Assembly: GCA_018242525.1 (NCBI GenBank)
Contig: JAFEBS010000017.1
Span: 306,623 to 370,622, forward strand
Direction: 5' to 3'
DNA from: Planctomycetota bacterium
Lineage (GTDB): Bacteria; Planctomycetota; Planctomycetia; Planctomycetales; Planctomycetaceae
Length of the DNA stretch: 64,000 nucleotides
The position numbers were made by a program, and so were the translations under genes. Shown here piece by piece: positions 34,159 through 43,709 of this stretch. Position 1 is the first letter of the stretch. Each line of letters opens with the position of its first letter. A model generated the notes under the pieces. It did no database searches, was not told where the DNA came from, and saw only the letters and a list, made by a program, of their open reading frames with translations.

Positions 34159-35724
34159 CTATTCAATCCCGACGGGCGTGGCATACTTTGAAGGATCCGC
34201 CACGAAGGTGTCGTGGGCTTCCTGTGTCCCGAACAGGTACAGGCGTCCCTTGAACCAGGCGGCGAAATCGAGCGACCCTTCAACAACATCCTTGTCGCGC
34301 GTCAGGGCGACCACATCGGCACCATACGCGGCCGGTGCATATCGTGCAGGCTCTTCGTCAAACTTCAGCTTGGCCTCTGCGTCGGCGAAGTGGAATTTCT
34401 GACCCCGATATGTCGAGTGGAACTCGGGCTTGGCGTCGATCAGTTCCCGCTGATCACGCAGCGTGACGGGACAGAAGCCCTTCAGGCCTTTCATGCTGCC
34501 ACGTTCGTGAATCTTCTTCATCTTGTCGCGAGTCGACTGGTCTTCGATTCCATCAAACGTGGGAGTGTCAGTCGCGGGGGCGACGGGTGCTGCCAGCTTC
34601 GGCGTTTCTGCGGGTGTTTCTGTCCCCGGAGGGGCGATTCCCATCTTCTTCAATTCGTCGGCAAACGGATCTTCCTCGGCAGGTGCCGCGAGAGGGGGAT
34701 CCTGGACCCTGGGAGCGTTGGCAGAACCCGCTTCTTCGTCCAATGTCAATCCGGTGAAGGGATTCAATTCCAGCTTCTTGTCCGCCTCGGCCTCAGTCAT
34801 TTCGGTGAACGGGTCGGCGGGATTCGACATCGGCGGGGCCAAATCGGCGGCTGGGGCTTTGGTCGCAAGTTCTGCATCCGTTGGTTCCGCCAGCAACGGC
34901 GGAAGCTCGGCGACTGTGTTGGGGGCCGGAGGCACATCGGCGGGGATTGCCAGTGGCTGTGGCAAGGCGGTCTCTACCCCTGCAGCCGGTGAGAATGGCG
35001 TGCGTGGTTGAGCATCCAACGGCGGCAATGTCGAAACGACACTGGTGGTCGTGGTTGCCTGGAGATCGGGCTGCAGTTGGGCCGGTGGTTGTGACACAAT
35101 TCCGCCGGGTGGAACCGGGGCGACATCAGGCCGATACTCGGCCGGGGCTTGAGTCGGCTTCGGATCTTTATTGCCGCCAGGGATCCATTTCTTGAAGAAG
35201 GCGACAACCGGATTCTTCGACTTGGCCGGAGCGGCAGGTGGTGTCGGCGTTGGCACAGCCGTCGGCACCTGGTGAGACAGTGCTGGTTGTTGTGTCCGCA
35301 GGCCCGTTGGGGCGGAGGTTGGGGCGGCCGCTGCAGGTGATGCAGCGGGTGTCGTCGACGCACTGCCAGCGACCGGGGCGCCGGGAGTTCCACCTGTGGG
35401 TACAGGACGGATATCGGTATTCAAATCCGGCATCTCCCGACCGTCCTGCTGATACAGCAGTTCCAGCTGGCGCATGACTTCGGACTTCTTGTTGGCAGAT
35501 GGAGCCACCTGAGTCTGCGCGACCGGGCGAATCACGGCCGAGTCGGCATCGGTCATCGGCAGCAGTCGCGGTGGCGTCACCACGGTTGGTTTGGCCGCAG
35601 ACGATTTTTTCGAGTTCGACAGGATCGGTATTGGGCCGGCAACAACCAGTTGCGGACCAATCGCACCGGCAGCCACGGCACCCAACAACAGCATTCGCAG
35701 GCGGTAATTGCCTTGCAGATTCAT
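34159..35724 (-). CDS. exported Pro/Ala-rich protein with C-terminal YHS-like domains
   Basis: This 521-residue protein starts at ATG 35724 (MNLQGNYRLRMLLLGAVAAG) with a signal peptide. Residues about 60-380 are low-complexity, rich in Pro, Ala, Thr and Ser, with short repeats of the PADPFTEM and EEDPFADEL type. The last roughly 110 residues hold two copies of a YHS-like fold: GFCPVTLRDQRELIDAKPEF with YRGQKFHFADAEAKLKFDEE, then VDGSL-type and LYLFGTQEAHDTFVADPSKY. YHS domains bind metal in some proteins, but here only one Cys remains in the first copy and none in the second. Probably a cell-wall or periplasmic protein, role unknown. Confidence 0.7.
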   Translation of the reverse strand: MNLQGNYRLRMLLLGAVAAGAIGPQLVVAGPIPILSNSKKSSAAKPTVVTPPRLLPMTDADSAVIRPVAQTQVAPSANKKSEVMRQLELLYQQDGREMPDLNTDIRPVPTGGTPGAPVAGSASTTPAASPAAAAPTSAPTGLRTQQPALSHQVPTAVPTPTPPAAPAKSKNPVVAFFKKWIPGGNKDPKPTQAPAEYRPDVAPVPPGGIVSQPPAQLQPDLQATTTTSVVSTLPPLDAQPRTPFSPAAGVETALPQPLAIPADVPPAPNTVAELPPLLAEPTDAELATKAPAADLAPPMSNPADPFTEMTEAEADKKLELNPFTGLTLDEEAGSANAPRVQDPPLAAPAEEDPFADELKKMGIAPPGTETPAETPKLAAPVAPATDTPTFDGIEDQSTRDKMKKIHERGSMKGLKGFCPVTLRDQRELIDAKPEFHSTYRGQKFHFADAEAKLKFDEEPARYAPAAYGADVVALTRDKDVVEGSLDFAAWFKGRLYLFGTQEAHDTFVADPSKYATPVGIE

Positions 35725-36090
35725 CACGCATTCCTCCCCTCGGACAGGTTCATCCCTGTCCTGTTGCACCGGCGGTCGAAGACGGCACGGGCGGCGGATT
35801 TCGCCGATTCTCACCCCGGTGAGATGGCCTCGCACGGTCCGGGACGTCTTCACACAGACTCTGGTCAGTCACGTATGTCATCGTCGCAACGATTGTTCGA
35901 GGTGTTACGGTTCTGCCGCTTGTGATGCGGATTCCGGTGGCAACAGACGTTCGTGCGGAATGAACGGAATTTCGGACAGACTCAACTCAGGTTGCGCAAA
36001 TTGCCATCACCGTTTTCGATGTCGTCCTCCGGCGAGTAGAATGAACTCCTTGCTGGTTCAAAAACTCCCGGGCGTTTACCGAGACTTGCG
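35725..36090. other. intergenic region between divergent genes
   Basis: About 366 bases separate the exported YHS-like gene from the divergent YcxB-like gene. I see no convincing ORF, tRNA or strong terminator. Promoters for both genes are expected here. Confidence 0.5.
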
Positions 36091-36591
36091 ATGCCGACGT
36101 TCGAGTACGAATTCTCCGAAGTACGAACGACGGAAATGCTGCAACGGTGTTACCAGTTGCAAAAAACGAATTGGTACTTCCAGATCGGCCTTTCCGCCAC
36201 GCTCGTTCTGCTGGCGGTTTTTCAGGCGATTTTGCAGGAGTATCTCACGACTGCGATTTACATCGCTGTCCTGGCTGCCATCCTGGCAATCTACCCCGTC
36301 TTTTCGCGATGGAACCTGCAGTCGTCCGTTCGCGCCTTCAGCAAGTCGCCATTCTGGAACCAGAAATATCGAATTGAATTGTCATCGGACAGCTTGGGAA
36401 CTTTCTGTTCCCTGGCAGAGAACAAGTCCAGTTGGTCGTCGTTTACTTCAGCTCGCCGATTCGACGATGGCATCGTCTTGTTTCAGGGGCAGGTCATGCA
36501 TTGGATCCCTTTCGACGCCCTCATTGCAGGAACTGCCGACGAGGCCGAGGAACTGGTTCGTGCCAACATCGCTGATTATCAGTCCGTGTGA
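36091..36591 (+). CDS. YcxB-like membrane protein
   Basis: This is a small 166-residue protein with two adjacent membrane helices (FQIGLSATLVLLAVFQAIL and AIYIAVLAAILAIYPVF), followed by a soluble C-terminal domain ending in the YcxB-like block ENKSSWSSFTSARRFDDGIVL and MHWIPFDALI. The layout (short N-terminal region, hairpin of helices, beta-rich cytosolic domain) matches the YcxB family, whose function is not known. The ATG 36091 gives the full N-terminus. It lies 255 bases upstream of sppA on the same strand, so an operon is possible but not shown. Confidence 0.65.
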   Translation: MPTFEYEFSEVRTTEMLQRCYQLQKTNWYFQIGLSATLVLLAVFQAILQEYLTTAIYIAVLAAILAIYPVFSRWNLQSSVRAFSKSPFWNQKYRIELSSDSLGTFCSLAENKSSWSSFTSARRFDDGIVLFQGQVMHWIPFDALIAGTADEAEELVRANIADYQSV

Positions 36592-36846
36592 ATCTGCAAT
36601 GGTCATCCGTTCGGAAACACGTCCAAATCCGATACCCCAAGGCTGCCGGAACGTATTCACCGTTGATCGCTGCTCTCTCTGGTCGTCGCAACCCGGGAAG
36701 GTCGTGCTCCGAACCACAACACGGAACCGATGCTGGACGTTTCGCGGACTTCACACTACCCTGACTTTTCGTGAAGGCCTCACTGTTCGAAGTGACGAGA
36801 CAGCTTTCACCATCGCGGCCATGTCAGGAACCGGAACGGAACGCAA

Positions 36847-37890
36847 ATGAGTGATTCAAAAGTTTTCACACCCTCCACGGCTGGTTCGGGGAATCCCCCG
36901 GCACAGACGATCGTGGTTCAGTCGTCACCCGGTTTCTGGCGAAGCTGGAGCTCCCGTTTGCTGATGGCCGCCCTGGGAATGTCTGTCGTCTGCAACATCA
37001 GCCTGTACGGAGCCTACCAGGAGTACTTTGCCAGCACAGAACCGCCGCAGGAGCGATTCCATTCCGGCGACGAAAAGGCCAGCGACAAGATCGCGGTCCT
37101 GTCGGTCGAGGGAACAATCATGCCCCCCTTTACCGAACGGCTGCTGGCCCAGATCGAGCACGTCGGCAAGGACGACAAGGTCAAGGGGATCCTGCTGCTG
37201 GTGGACAGCCCTGGCGGTCTGGTGGCCGACAGCCATGAAATCTATCACCGCTTGAAGCAACTGGAAGACAAGAAGAAGCCGATTTATGTTCAATTCAAAC
37301 GGATGGCCGCTTCGGGGGGATATTACGTATCGATGGGTGCCGGCAAGGAGGGCCGGATCTTCGCGGAACCGACGTGCTGGACCGGTTCCATCGGTGTCAT
37401 CATTCCCCGGTACGACGTCAGCAAGCTGGCCGACAAGTATGGCGTCGCGTCAGATCCCTTGAAGACGGGTGAATTCAAGGATGCCCTGAATCCGTTCCGT
37501 CCGATGACCGACAACGAACGCAAGTTGTGGGAAAACATCATGGACCAGTCGTTTCAGAAGTTCAAACAAGTGATCGTTGACAATCGCGAAGGACTGGATG
37601 CCGACGCGGTCAAAGTGCTGGCCACGGGCCAGATCTTCACGGCCGATGATGCCAAGGCGAACAAGCTGATCGACGAAATCGGTTACCTGGAAGATACACT
37701 GAAGGCACTTCAGGAAAAACTGGGTCTGAAATCCGTCCGCGTCGTCAAGTACCATTCTCCCTCATCCGTGCTGGAACAATTGCTCGGCATGGAGGCCAAG
37801 CCGGCCGTCGATCCTTGGCGGTTGATCGTGGAATCCAGCGTCCCGCGCGCGATGTACCTGTTCTCCTGGTGGTCTGCCCTGCCGGAGTGA
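36847..37890 (+). CDS. sppA: signal peptide peptidase SppA-like serine protease
   Basis: This is a membrane-anchored serine protease of the S49 family that degrades cleaved signal peptides. The 347-residue single-domain form resembles the short Bacillus type. A membrane helix is at about residues 38-58 (LLMAALGMSVVCNISLYGAY). The catalytic Ser (about 156) is in RMAASGGYYVSMGA and the general base Lys (about 206) in PLKTGEFKDALNPF. LLLVDSPGGLVADS is the family's strand-turn block. The start is ATG 36847. No regulatory site is obvious. Confidence 0.9.
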   Translation: MSDSKVFTPSTAGSGNPPAQTIVVQSSPGFWRSWSSRLLMAALGMSVVCNISLYGAYQEYFASTEPPQERFHSGDEKASDKIAVLSVEGTIMPPFTERLLAQIEHVGKDDKVKGILLLVDSPGGLVADSHEIYHRLKQLEDKKKPIYVQFKRMAASGGYYVSMGAGKEGRIFAEPTCWTGSIGVIIPRYDVSKLADKYGVASDPLKTGEFKDALNPFRPMTDNERKLWENIMDQSFQKFKQVIVDNREGLDADAVKVLATGQIFTADDAKANKLIDEIGYLEDTLKALQEKLGLKSVRVVKYHSPSSVLEQLLGMEAKPAVDPWRLIVESSVPRAMYLFSWWSALPE

Positions 37891-37902
37891 TCGATCGAGG
37901 GC

Positions 37903-39786
37903 TCATCGCGGCCCGCCCACGATTTTTTGACGCAACATGGCCAGGCGGTCAATGTCATCATCGTCAATGATCATCCCGTCATTGCGACTCACCCGCCTGG
38001 CAAAGGTCTTTAATCCGCCGTACCACAGGACGAACAGCAGTCCGCCAGCCAGAATGAAATGCACGATCGTGCCGATCCAGACTGATGCTGCCAGGTTGTA
38101 ATACCTGCCGTTGCTCATTATGCGGTATTCCTGAGGATTCGAAATGATGACTGCTGCAGGGCTGAGCCAGCGCAGTTCATACAGCGGCGTGATCCCCAGG
38201 TACCACACCGTTTCCCCCACGGCCATCGGAATGACGCAAACGCCCACGATCACAGTCAAGGTCAGCAGCAGGGCCTGCGCCTGTGAGCGGCACCAGACGC
38301 CGAAGTGGAATCCGATCCATGCCACCAGCGGGAGGAAAATGGCCGTCGCCAGCAATCCGCGGAAAAATCCGTACGTGATTTGATTGCCGGACCCAAACGC
38401 CTCCCAGGTGAACCACCACAGTTGAAACAGGTAGACCGTCACGAACGGGATCCACAGGGTCCGGATCAGTCGCCAGACCCCCGCAAACTTCTCGCGCACA
38501 ATCGCGTCGCTCCACAGGGGAGTCGTCAGCAACACATCCAGTGTCTGCCGGGACCGTTCGGAACCGATCAGTCCCGACGACTGAATGGCAATGACCAGGA
38601 CCGCCACCACCCACAAACCCCAGGCGGCCATGTACGCAGGGGCATCCCAGGAATCCGTGCCTCGGTGATGCGGGACCAGCATCGCGAACATCAACGGAAA
38701 CTCCAGCACCAGCAGCAGTCGAATCAGATATCGTGTCGTCCCCAAGGAACGCTTCTTCGTTTCGCGCCAACGGATCGGATCGTACTTCGGCAGAGTCACG
38801 TTTTCAGACGTCAGGACGATCCCCCGTGTCAGCGAATTCTGATTCAATCGGTGAAAGACCGTGTCGAGGGATCGGAACAGCGCCAACAGCAGATTGGACG
38901 GCTTCAGGAACGCCCGTTTCCAGAGCACCGCTCGGGCGAACACCAGGAACGCGGTGGCTGACAGCAGAATTGGAACGGTTCTCCGAACGATGACGGCGAA
39001 CGGAACGTTTTCGTTGCCCAGAACAGCCCACGGTCCAAACAGCAGCAGAAGCATGTCTTCGCGATTCAGGGGATAGGTGCCCGTCATTCCCCGCTGCTCG
39101 CAGTACTCGCGCAGGAAATCCAGGATTCCCAGCGAGTCGTACTGTCCCCACCAGAAGAACAGCGCCGGACCCAGCACCACCAGGGCTCCCAGCAGATAGG
39201 TGGCGAGGAATGATCCGGCCGTTGTGCGACACCACGCGGAGCATGCCAGTGAAAACGCCGCCACCTGAAGGGCGGTGACCGCCAGCGTCCAGGCCAGCGA
39301 CAGGATGTCAACTTCATTCACGCCCCCCAGGCTGTAGGCGACCGTGACCAGTGGTAGCGATAACAACAGAAACGTGGCCATCGGCACCAGGCGACTGAAC
39401 AGCTTGCCGATCAGGATCGACCAGGGGCCCAGACGCGTCAGCAACAGCAATGAGAGCGTATCCCGCTCTTTTTCAATCGTTAAAGCGCCACTGGTCATGG
39501 CAGGCAGGAACAGATACAGACCGCAAAACTGCATAATTGCCAGTCCGTCAAAAAACATCCTGCCGCGCCCCAGGAACTGAAACGACACTCCGGTCCAGCC
39601 CTGGATTTCACTCCACGCCAACACCCCCGCCATGACATACAGAACCACCGCGTAAACTGTTCGCAGGATGTACGTCCGACGTCGCGCGGACATCTCGGTC
39701 AGTTCCCGCGCCAGCAGTGGGAAGGCAAACACCAACCGCTGGGGAACTAACAGTACTTCCTGTCGAATTCGTCCCGCCGGGTTCAC
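37903..39786 (-). CDS. ABC-2 type transporter permease
   Basis: This is a 627-residue permease with about ten membrane helices in two groups separated by a cytosolic region (FRSLDTVFHRLNQNSLTRGI). The N-terminal part carries MTSGALTIEKERDTLSLLLL, and a repeat of the motif in the second half (SGLIGSERSRQTLDVLLTT) shows that two ABC-2 half-permeases are fused, so one chain may form the whole channel. Its ATG overlaps the preceding permease stop by four bases. It forms an operon with the permease at 39783 and ATPase at 41528. The substrate is unknown. Confidence 0.85.
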   Translation of the reverse strand: MNPAGRIRQEVLLVPQRLVFAFPLLARELTEMSARRRTYILRTVYAVVLYVMAGVLAWSEIQGWTGVSFQFLGRGRMFFDGLAIMQFCGLYLFLPAMTSGALTIEKERDTLSLLLLTRLGPWSILIGKLFSRLVPMATFLLLSLPLVTVAYSLGGVNEVDILSLAWTLAVTALQVAAFSLACSAWCRTTAGSFLATYLLGALVVLGPALFFWWGQYDSLGILDFLREYCEQRGMTGTYPLNREDMLLLLFGPWAVLGNENVPFAVIVRRTVPILLSATAFLVFARAVLWKRAFLKPSNLLLALFRSLDTVFHRLNQNSLTRGIVLTSENVTLPKYDPIRWRETKKRSLGTTRYLIRLLLVLEFPLMFAMLVPHHRGTDSWDAPAYMAAWGLWVVAVLVIAIQSSGLIGSERSRQTLDVLLTTPLWSDAIVREKFAGVWRLIRTLWIPFVTVYLFQLWWFTWEAFGSGNQITYGFFRGLLATAIFLPLVAWIGFHFGVWCRSQAQALLLTLTVIVGVCVIPMAVGETVWYLGITPLYELRWLSPAAVIISNPQEYRIMSNGRYYNLAASVWIGTIVHFILAGGLLFVLWYGGLKTFARRVSRNDGMIIDDDDIDRLAMLRQKIVGGPR

Positions 39787-41531
39787 GAGATCTCCTCCAT
39801 CGGTTCAGTCCGTCCCATCCAGCCCGAAAAGCCGTGAAGTGCCTTTGTTCGAAGCATCAGCCAGGCATTCACAACCACCAGTCCATGCAACGCCAGTCCC
39901 AGGAACGCCCAGGCCCCCATTGGCGTCATGAACGATCGAGGAAACAAGACTCGAATGGGACTGAACCACAGGATCGATTGCATGACTGGATTGGTCGACG
40001 GAATCCCCAGGTAGGTGGATGACAGATAGAACAGCACGAACGGAGCACCACAAACGACGACAATTATCGCCAATGAAAACAGCACCGCCTGAGTTTGATT
40101 CTTCAGTCGCAATGCCAGGTGGAACGAAATCCATTGGATTAAGCGCGGATAGGTGATCATCGCCAACGTCATTCCCAGGACTTCCTGCAGGAACAAAACT
40201 CCGGATTCCGCGTCGCGGCCGGTCAGAGTCAGGCCGTGTTGCACGTACATCGTCCAGATCGTCTGGAACAAAATCAGTATGGTGAACGGAACAGACAGGA
40301 CACCGATCAATCGGCGAACCCCCGCCAGCTTTTGCGTCACCAGTTCCACCGGCGACAACGGAGCCACCAGCAGCATGTCCAGTGTCTGCCGAGAACGTTC
40401 CGAGGTCAGGGTGTTCGTGGTATGGACAGTGACTGCGACCGCGGCGATCGGCCAGAGCATCGTCAGAAAAAATGCGGTCGGTCCATTGAAAGACTGACTC
40501 TGCGCATCGCTGATCGTCCAGCCAATCGCCAGCAGCAGAGGGACCAGCAGCAAGACGAGGAATCGGAACAGGTACCGGACCGTCCCCAGCGATTTCTTCT
40601 GAGTTTCCCTCCAGGCAATGGGGGCGAACATCGGTCCGAAATCGCGATCCTTGACCAGCAGCACTCCCCCGGTCGTCGTCTGATTCAGTTCCTCAAAGAC
40701 CCCGTCCAGTTTCTTGAAGAATTCCAGCAGCAGATTGCGCGGTGGCACAAATGCGCGCGACAGCAACTGGCGTTGTGCCATCCAGACCACCAGTCCGGTG
40801 AGGATCAGCATGCTGATCGAAAAGATCAGCAACATGACCACCAGCGAGATCCAAACCTCAATGCGTTGAAAGCCTGACGCGAACTTCCATTGCGGTCCGG
40901 TTGTCACCGCCTGCACGCTGGGAACGAAGACTCCCAGGCAGGACGACGCAAAGCAGACCGCCAGTGGCATCATGGCATACGCCGAAATAAATGCTCCTGA
41001 CGTTGTGCGATGCCAGGCCGAACAATAAATGCTCCATGCCCCGACCAGCACGCTCCACCACAACAGGAACCAGATCGCGGAAACAACATCCGGCAGTTCC
41101 ACCCCTCCCATCCCGTACACCACGCCGAACAAGGGAAGGGACAAAAGCTGGTACGTCCCCATCGTCAACAGTCGACTGAACAGCTTTTCCAGGATGATCG
41201 TGGTGGGGCTGAGCTGCGTCAGCAGCAGCAGTCCCAGGGTATCCCGCTCTTTTTCCGAAGTGATGGCACCACAGCACAGGGCGGGTAACAGCACAATGAT
41301 GGCCGCGAATTGTACCTTGATCAGCGACTGAAACAGCATTCGGCCGCGGCCCAGGTTTGCCACGCCGGCCCCGGCCCCGCCTCCCAAGACATCGCCATAG
41401 ACCCACAGGGCAGAACCGTACAGCAGCAGTGCGTAGACGACCCGCAAGGCATAGGTCCGCCGTCGAGCCGACTGCTCGATCAGGTCCTTGGCCAACAGGG
41501 GTAGCCGGAACATCAGACCGGATTCCATCAC
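39783..41531 (-). CDS. ABC-2 type transporter permease
   Basis: This is a 582-residue permease paralogous to the next gene downstream: the same CGAITSEKERDTLGLLLLTQ and NTLTSERSRQTLDMLLVAP motifs, two groups of helices and a similar middle region (KKLDGVFEELNQTTTGGVLL). The N-terminal helix begins after RLPLLAKDLIEQSARRRTYA. Its ATG overlaps the ATPase stop by four bases (41528-41531), and its own stop overlaps the next start by four, so all three are translationally coupled. Two homologous permeases and one ATPase suggest a heterodimeric exporter. Confidence 0.85.
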   Translation of the reverse strand: MMESGLMFRLPLLAKDLIEQSARRRTYALRVVYALLLYGSALWVYGDVLGGGAGAGVANLGRGRMLFQSLIKVQFAAIIVLLPALCCGAITSEKERDTLGLLLLTQLSPTTIILEKLFSRLLTMGTYQLLSLPLFGVVYGMGGVELPDVVSAIWFLLWWSVLVGAWSIYCSAWHRTTSGAFISAYAMMPLAVCFASSCLGVFVPSVQAVTTGPQWKFASGFQRIEVWISLVVMLLIFSISMLILTGLVVWMAQRQLLSRAFVPPRNLLLEFFKKLDGVFEELNQTTTGGVLLVKDRDFGPMFAPIAWRETQKKSLGTVRYLFRFLVLLLVPLLLAIGWTISDAQSQSFNGPTAFFLTMLWPIAAVAVTVHTTNTLTSERSRQTLDMLLVAPLSPVELVTQKLAGVRRLIGVLSVPFTILILFQTIWTMYVQHGLTLTGRDAESGVLFLQEVLGMTLAMITYPRLIQWISFHLALRLKNQTQAVLFSLAIIVVVCGAPFVLFYLSSTYLGIPSTNPVMQSILWFSPIRVLFPRSFMTPMGAWAFLGLALHGLVVVNAWLMLRTKALHGFSGWMGRTEPMEEIS

Positions 41532-42460
41532 GCCGTCTGTCCTTCCGTCAGCTTCATGAATGCCGTTTCCATATCCATCACCTCGGGCTGGAACATCCGA
41601 ATCCGTGCTCCCTGGTTGTGAATGAAGTCATGAATGTCCTCGACCTCGATGCTTCCTTCTTCAAACCGGATGGAAATGCGATCGGCCTGGTCGTCGACCT
41701 GGGTAATCCCCGGCAGCAGCTTCAGCCGCGAAATCAGTTCCGGCGTCTGGTTGGCCACCTGGACGTGGACGATCTTCAAGACTCCCAGTTGCCTGTAGAT
41801 TTCCGCCACCGAACCCTGAGTCACCATGGTCCCCGTCTCAATGATGCCGATCCGGGTACAAAGTTGGGCCAATTCATGCAGGATATGGCTGGAGATCAGG
41901 ATGGTCTTACCCATCTCCTTGAGTGCTTTCAGGAGTTCGCGCATTTCGATGCGGGCCCGGGGATCCAGGCCCGAGGCGGGTTCGTCCAGCAGCAGCACGG
42001 CCGGGTCGTGCAGCAGCACGCGCGCCAGCGACAACCGCTGCTTCATTCCCCGCGACAACGAATCCACCGGCGAATCGATCTTCAACGTCAAGTCGGTCAA
42101 TTGCAGCACGTCGTCGACGACGGATTTGCGTTTGGAGAGCGGCAGACGATAGGCCGCCGCGAAGAAATGCAGGTATTCGCGAGCGGTCAGATCTTCGTAG
42201 ACACCGAAGAAGTCGGGGACGTAGCCAATCTTTTCGCGCACGAGGTGCGGCTTGGAACGAATATCCAGATCCATGATCCGGGCACGTCCTTCAAACGTGG
42301 GTTGTAACGTCGCCAGGACGCGGATCGTCGACGACTTGCCGGCCCCGTTGGGGCCGATGAACCCAAACACCTCGCCCTGGGGAATCTCCAGCGTGATCCC
42401 CTTGACCGCCTCCAACTTCCCGTACCGCACCCGCAGATTGCGCACGTCAACAGCCAGCAT
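41528..42460 (-). CDS. ABC transporter ATP-binding protein
   Basis: This 310-residue ATPase is the first gene of the three-gene exporter operon. Walker A is GPNGAGKSS (about residues 37-45), the signature LSRGMKQRL, Walker B VLLLDEPASGLDPRAR, and the switch His in SSHILHELAQLC. The PDFFGVYEDLTAREYL segment is shared with the ATPase at 3983. The C-terminal part (about 220-310) is the ABC-2 ATPase accessory domain. Translation starts at ATG 42460. No regulator is adjacent. Confidence 0.9.
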   Translation of the reverse strand: MLAVDVRNLRVRYGKLEAVKGITLEIPQGEVFGFIGPNGAGKSSTIRVLATLQPTFEGRARIMDLDIRSKPHLVREKIGYVPDFFGVYEDLTAREYLHFFAAAYRLPLSKRKSVVDDVLQLTDLTLKIDSPVDSLSRGMKQRLSLARVLLHDPAVLLLDEPASGLDPRARIEMRELLKALKEMGKTILISSHILHELAQLCTRIGIIETGTMVTQGSVAEIYRQLGVLKIVHVQVANQTPELISRLKLLPGITQVDDQADRISIRFEEGSIEVEDIHDFIHNQGARIRMFQPEVMDMETAFMKLTEGQTA

Positions 42461-42928
42461 GACAAGCCTCGTCTCAGAAATGTCTCAACCATCTGGTAGA
42501 CAGGATGTCTGACGAAGCTACCGGGAACGACCGACCGCCGTCCAGTCAGTCTGAGCCGACACGAGCCCAGTTCGCGCTGCGCCACGGGCCCGGGGTTGAA
42601 CGACCGCTCTTCGCTGAACCCCGAGCCAACGGCGACTGACACCGGCTGCCGGGGGTGGCAAACCAGTATCCACAGATTCATCGCGAGTTTTCAAAGAGCA
42701 TCACCGGGCGGCCGATTCCGCCCGCGCTTCACCGTCACAACCGCGATCGACAGAACCTCAGGCATGCTCGGCGCAGGTCTCGCCAGTTCGGCGCAGGTCT
42801 CCCGACCTCGCCGAAACGGCCGACCGAAGGTCTCCAGTCAGCAGATGGACTTCGTGGTCCACATCCTGTGGCCAGGGACTGGTCTGTCCCGATCTGTTTG
42901 CCATGCGTTTCGCGCGGTTCCACTCCTG
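42461..42928. other. intergenic region upstream of exporter operon
   Basis: No convincing ORF is seen. TCGGCGCAGGTCTC occurs twice as a direct repeat (42768-42781 and 42788-42801). The region ends at the 3' boundary of the group II intron remnant. Confidence 0.45.
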
Positions 42929-43475
42929 ATCGCGGTAGGGACGGCCGCTGCCGGCCACCCCCCGCACAGATCCGTACGTGCGGGACTACCGCATACGGCT
43001 CTTACCTTGGATGTTGACATGCGAACCTCACGTTGGGATAGGGATGCAGGATTTTGGGGGAGGGAAGCCAGGGAAAGCCCTCGCCGCGTCTTTTGCGATT
43101 GGACTCTGCAAATCGCCCAAACTCAATCAGGCGGGTCTTCTCGGGGTGTAGCTCCGCGCCGAACTTGGTAAACCGCTCCTGCAAGTCCGCCAGACATTGT
43201 CGGGCATCAGACTCCTCGTGGAATCCGATCACAAAGTCGTCCGCATAGCGTACGATGATGACTTCGCCACGGGCCCGCTTGCGCCAGGCCTCAATCCACA
43301 GATCCAGGACGTAGTGCAGGAACACGTTGGCGTAGAGCGGTGAAATCACCGCTCCTGGAGGCGTTCCCACCGTCGTTGGCGACCATTTTCCCTCTTCAGA
43401 TACTCCTGCCCTGAGCCATTTCTTCAGGAGCCGGAGCATCCTTGGGTCCGCAAACAGCCCACAAAAGCGATGTGA
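42929..43475 (-). mobile_element. group II intron remnant (truncated RT plus domain V/VI)
   Basis: The minus strand carries a reverse-transcriptase fragment (to 43002) with LFADPRM before the first ATG, the TPPGAVISPLYANVFLHYVLD block and the catalytic YADD (EVIIVRYADDFVIGF). The homology ends at NRKRRGEG, so the maturase X and endonuclease regions are missing, and the fingers region is lost upstream. Directly downstream lies intron domain V (42969-43001: GAGCCGTATGCG paired with CGCACGTACGG) and a domain VI-like hairpin, with the intron 3' end near 42929. The element is a decayed, internally deleted intron and is not mobile by itself. Confidence 0.8.
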
Positions 43476-43709
43476 TTGCAGGCAGCCTGCGCTGCATTTC
43501 CATCGGAAGCGGCCTGCTGCTGGACGGAATCGGCACCATTGGCGACGGCGGTTCCATTCGATATTTCTGCTCGTTGGGCGTTGAGAAATTCAGGAAACAA
43601 ACGGGTTGTCGGTGATCTGAATTCAGGATGGCAAATAGTCACCTTTTCAGGGAGAATCTTTCGGCCACGTTCTTGACGTAATCCATTACTGCCCAACGAA
43701 CACTCATCT

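Noticed and set aside
42768..42801. TCGGCGCAGGTCTC direct repeat as regulatory site
   Set aside because: Only two copies with a 20-base period and no dyad or relation to a start codon, so a function is not supported.
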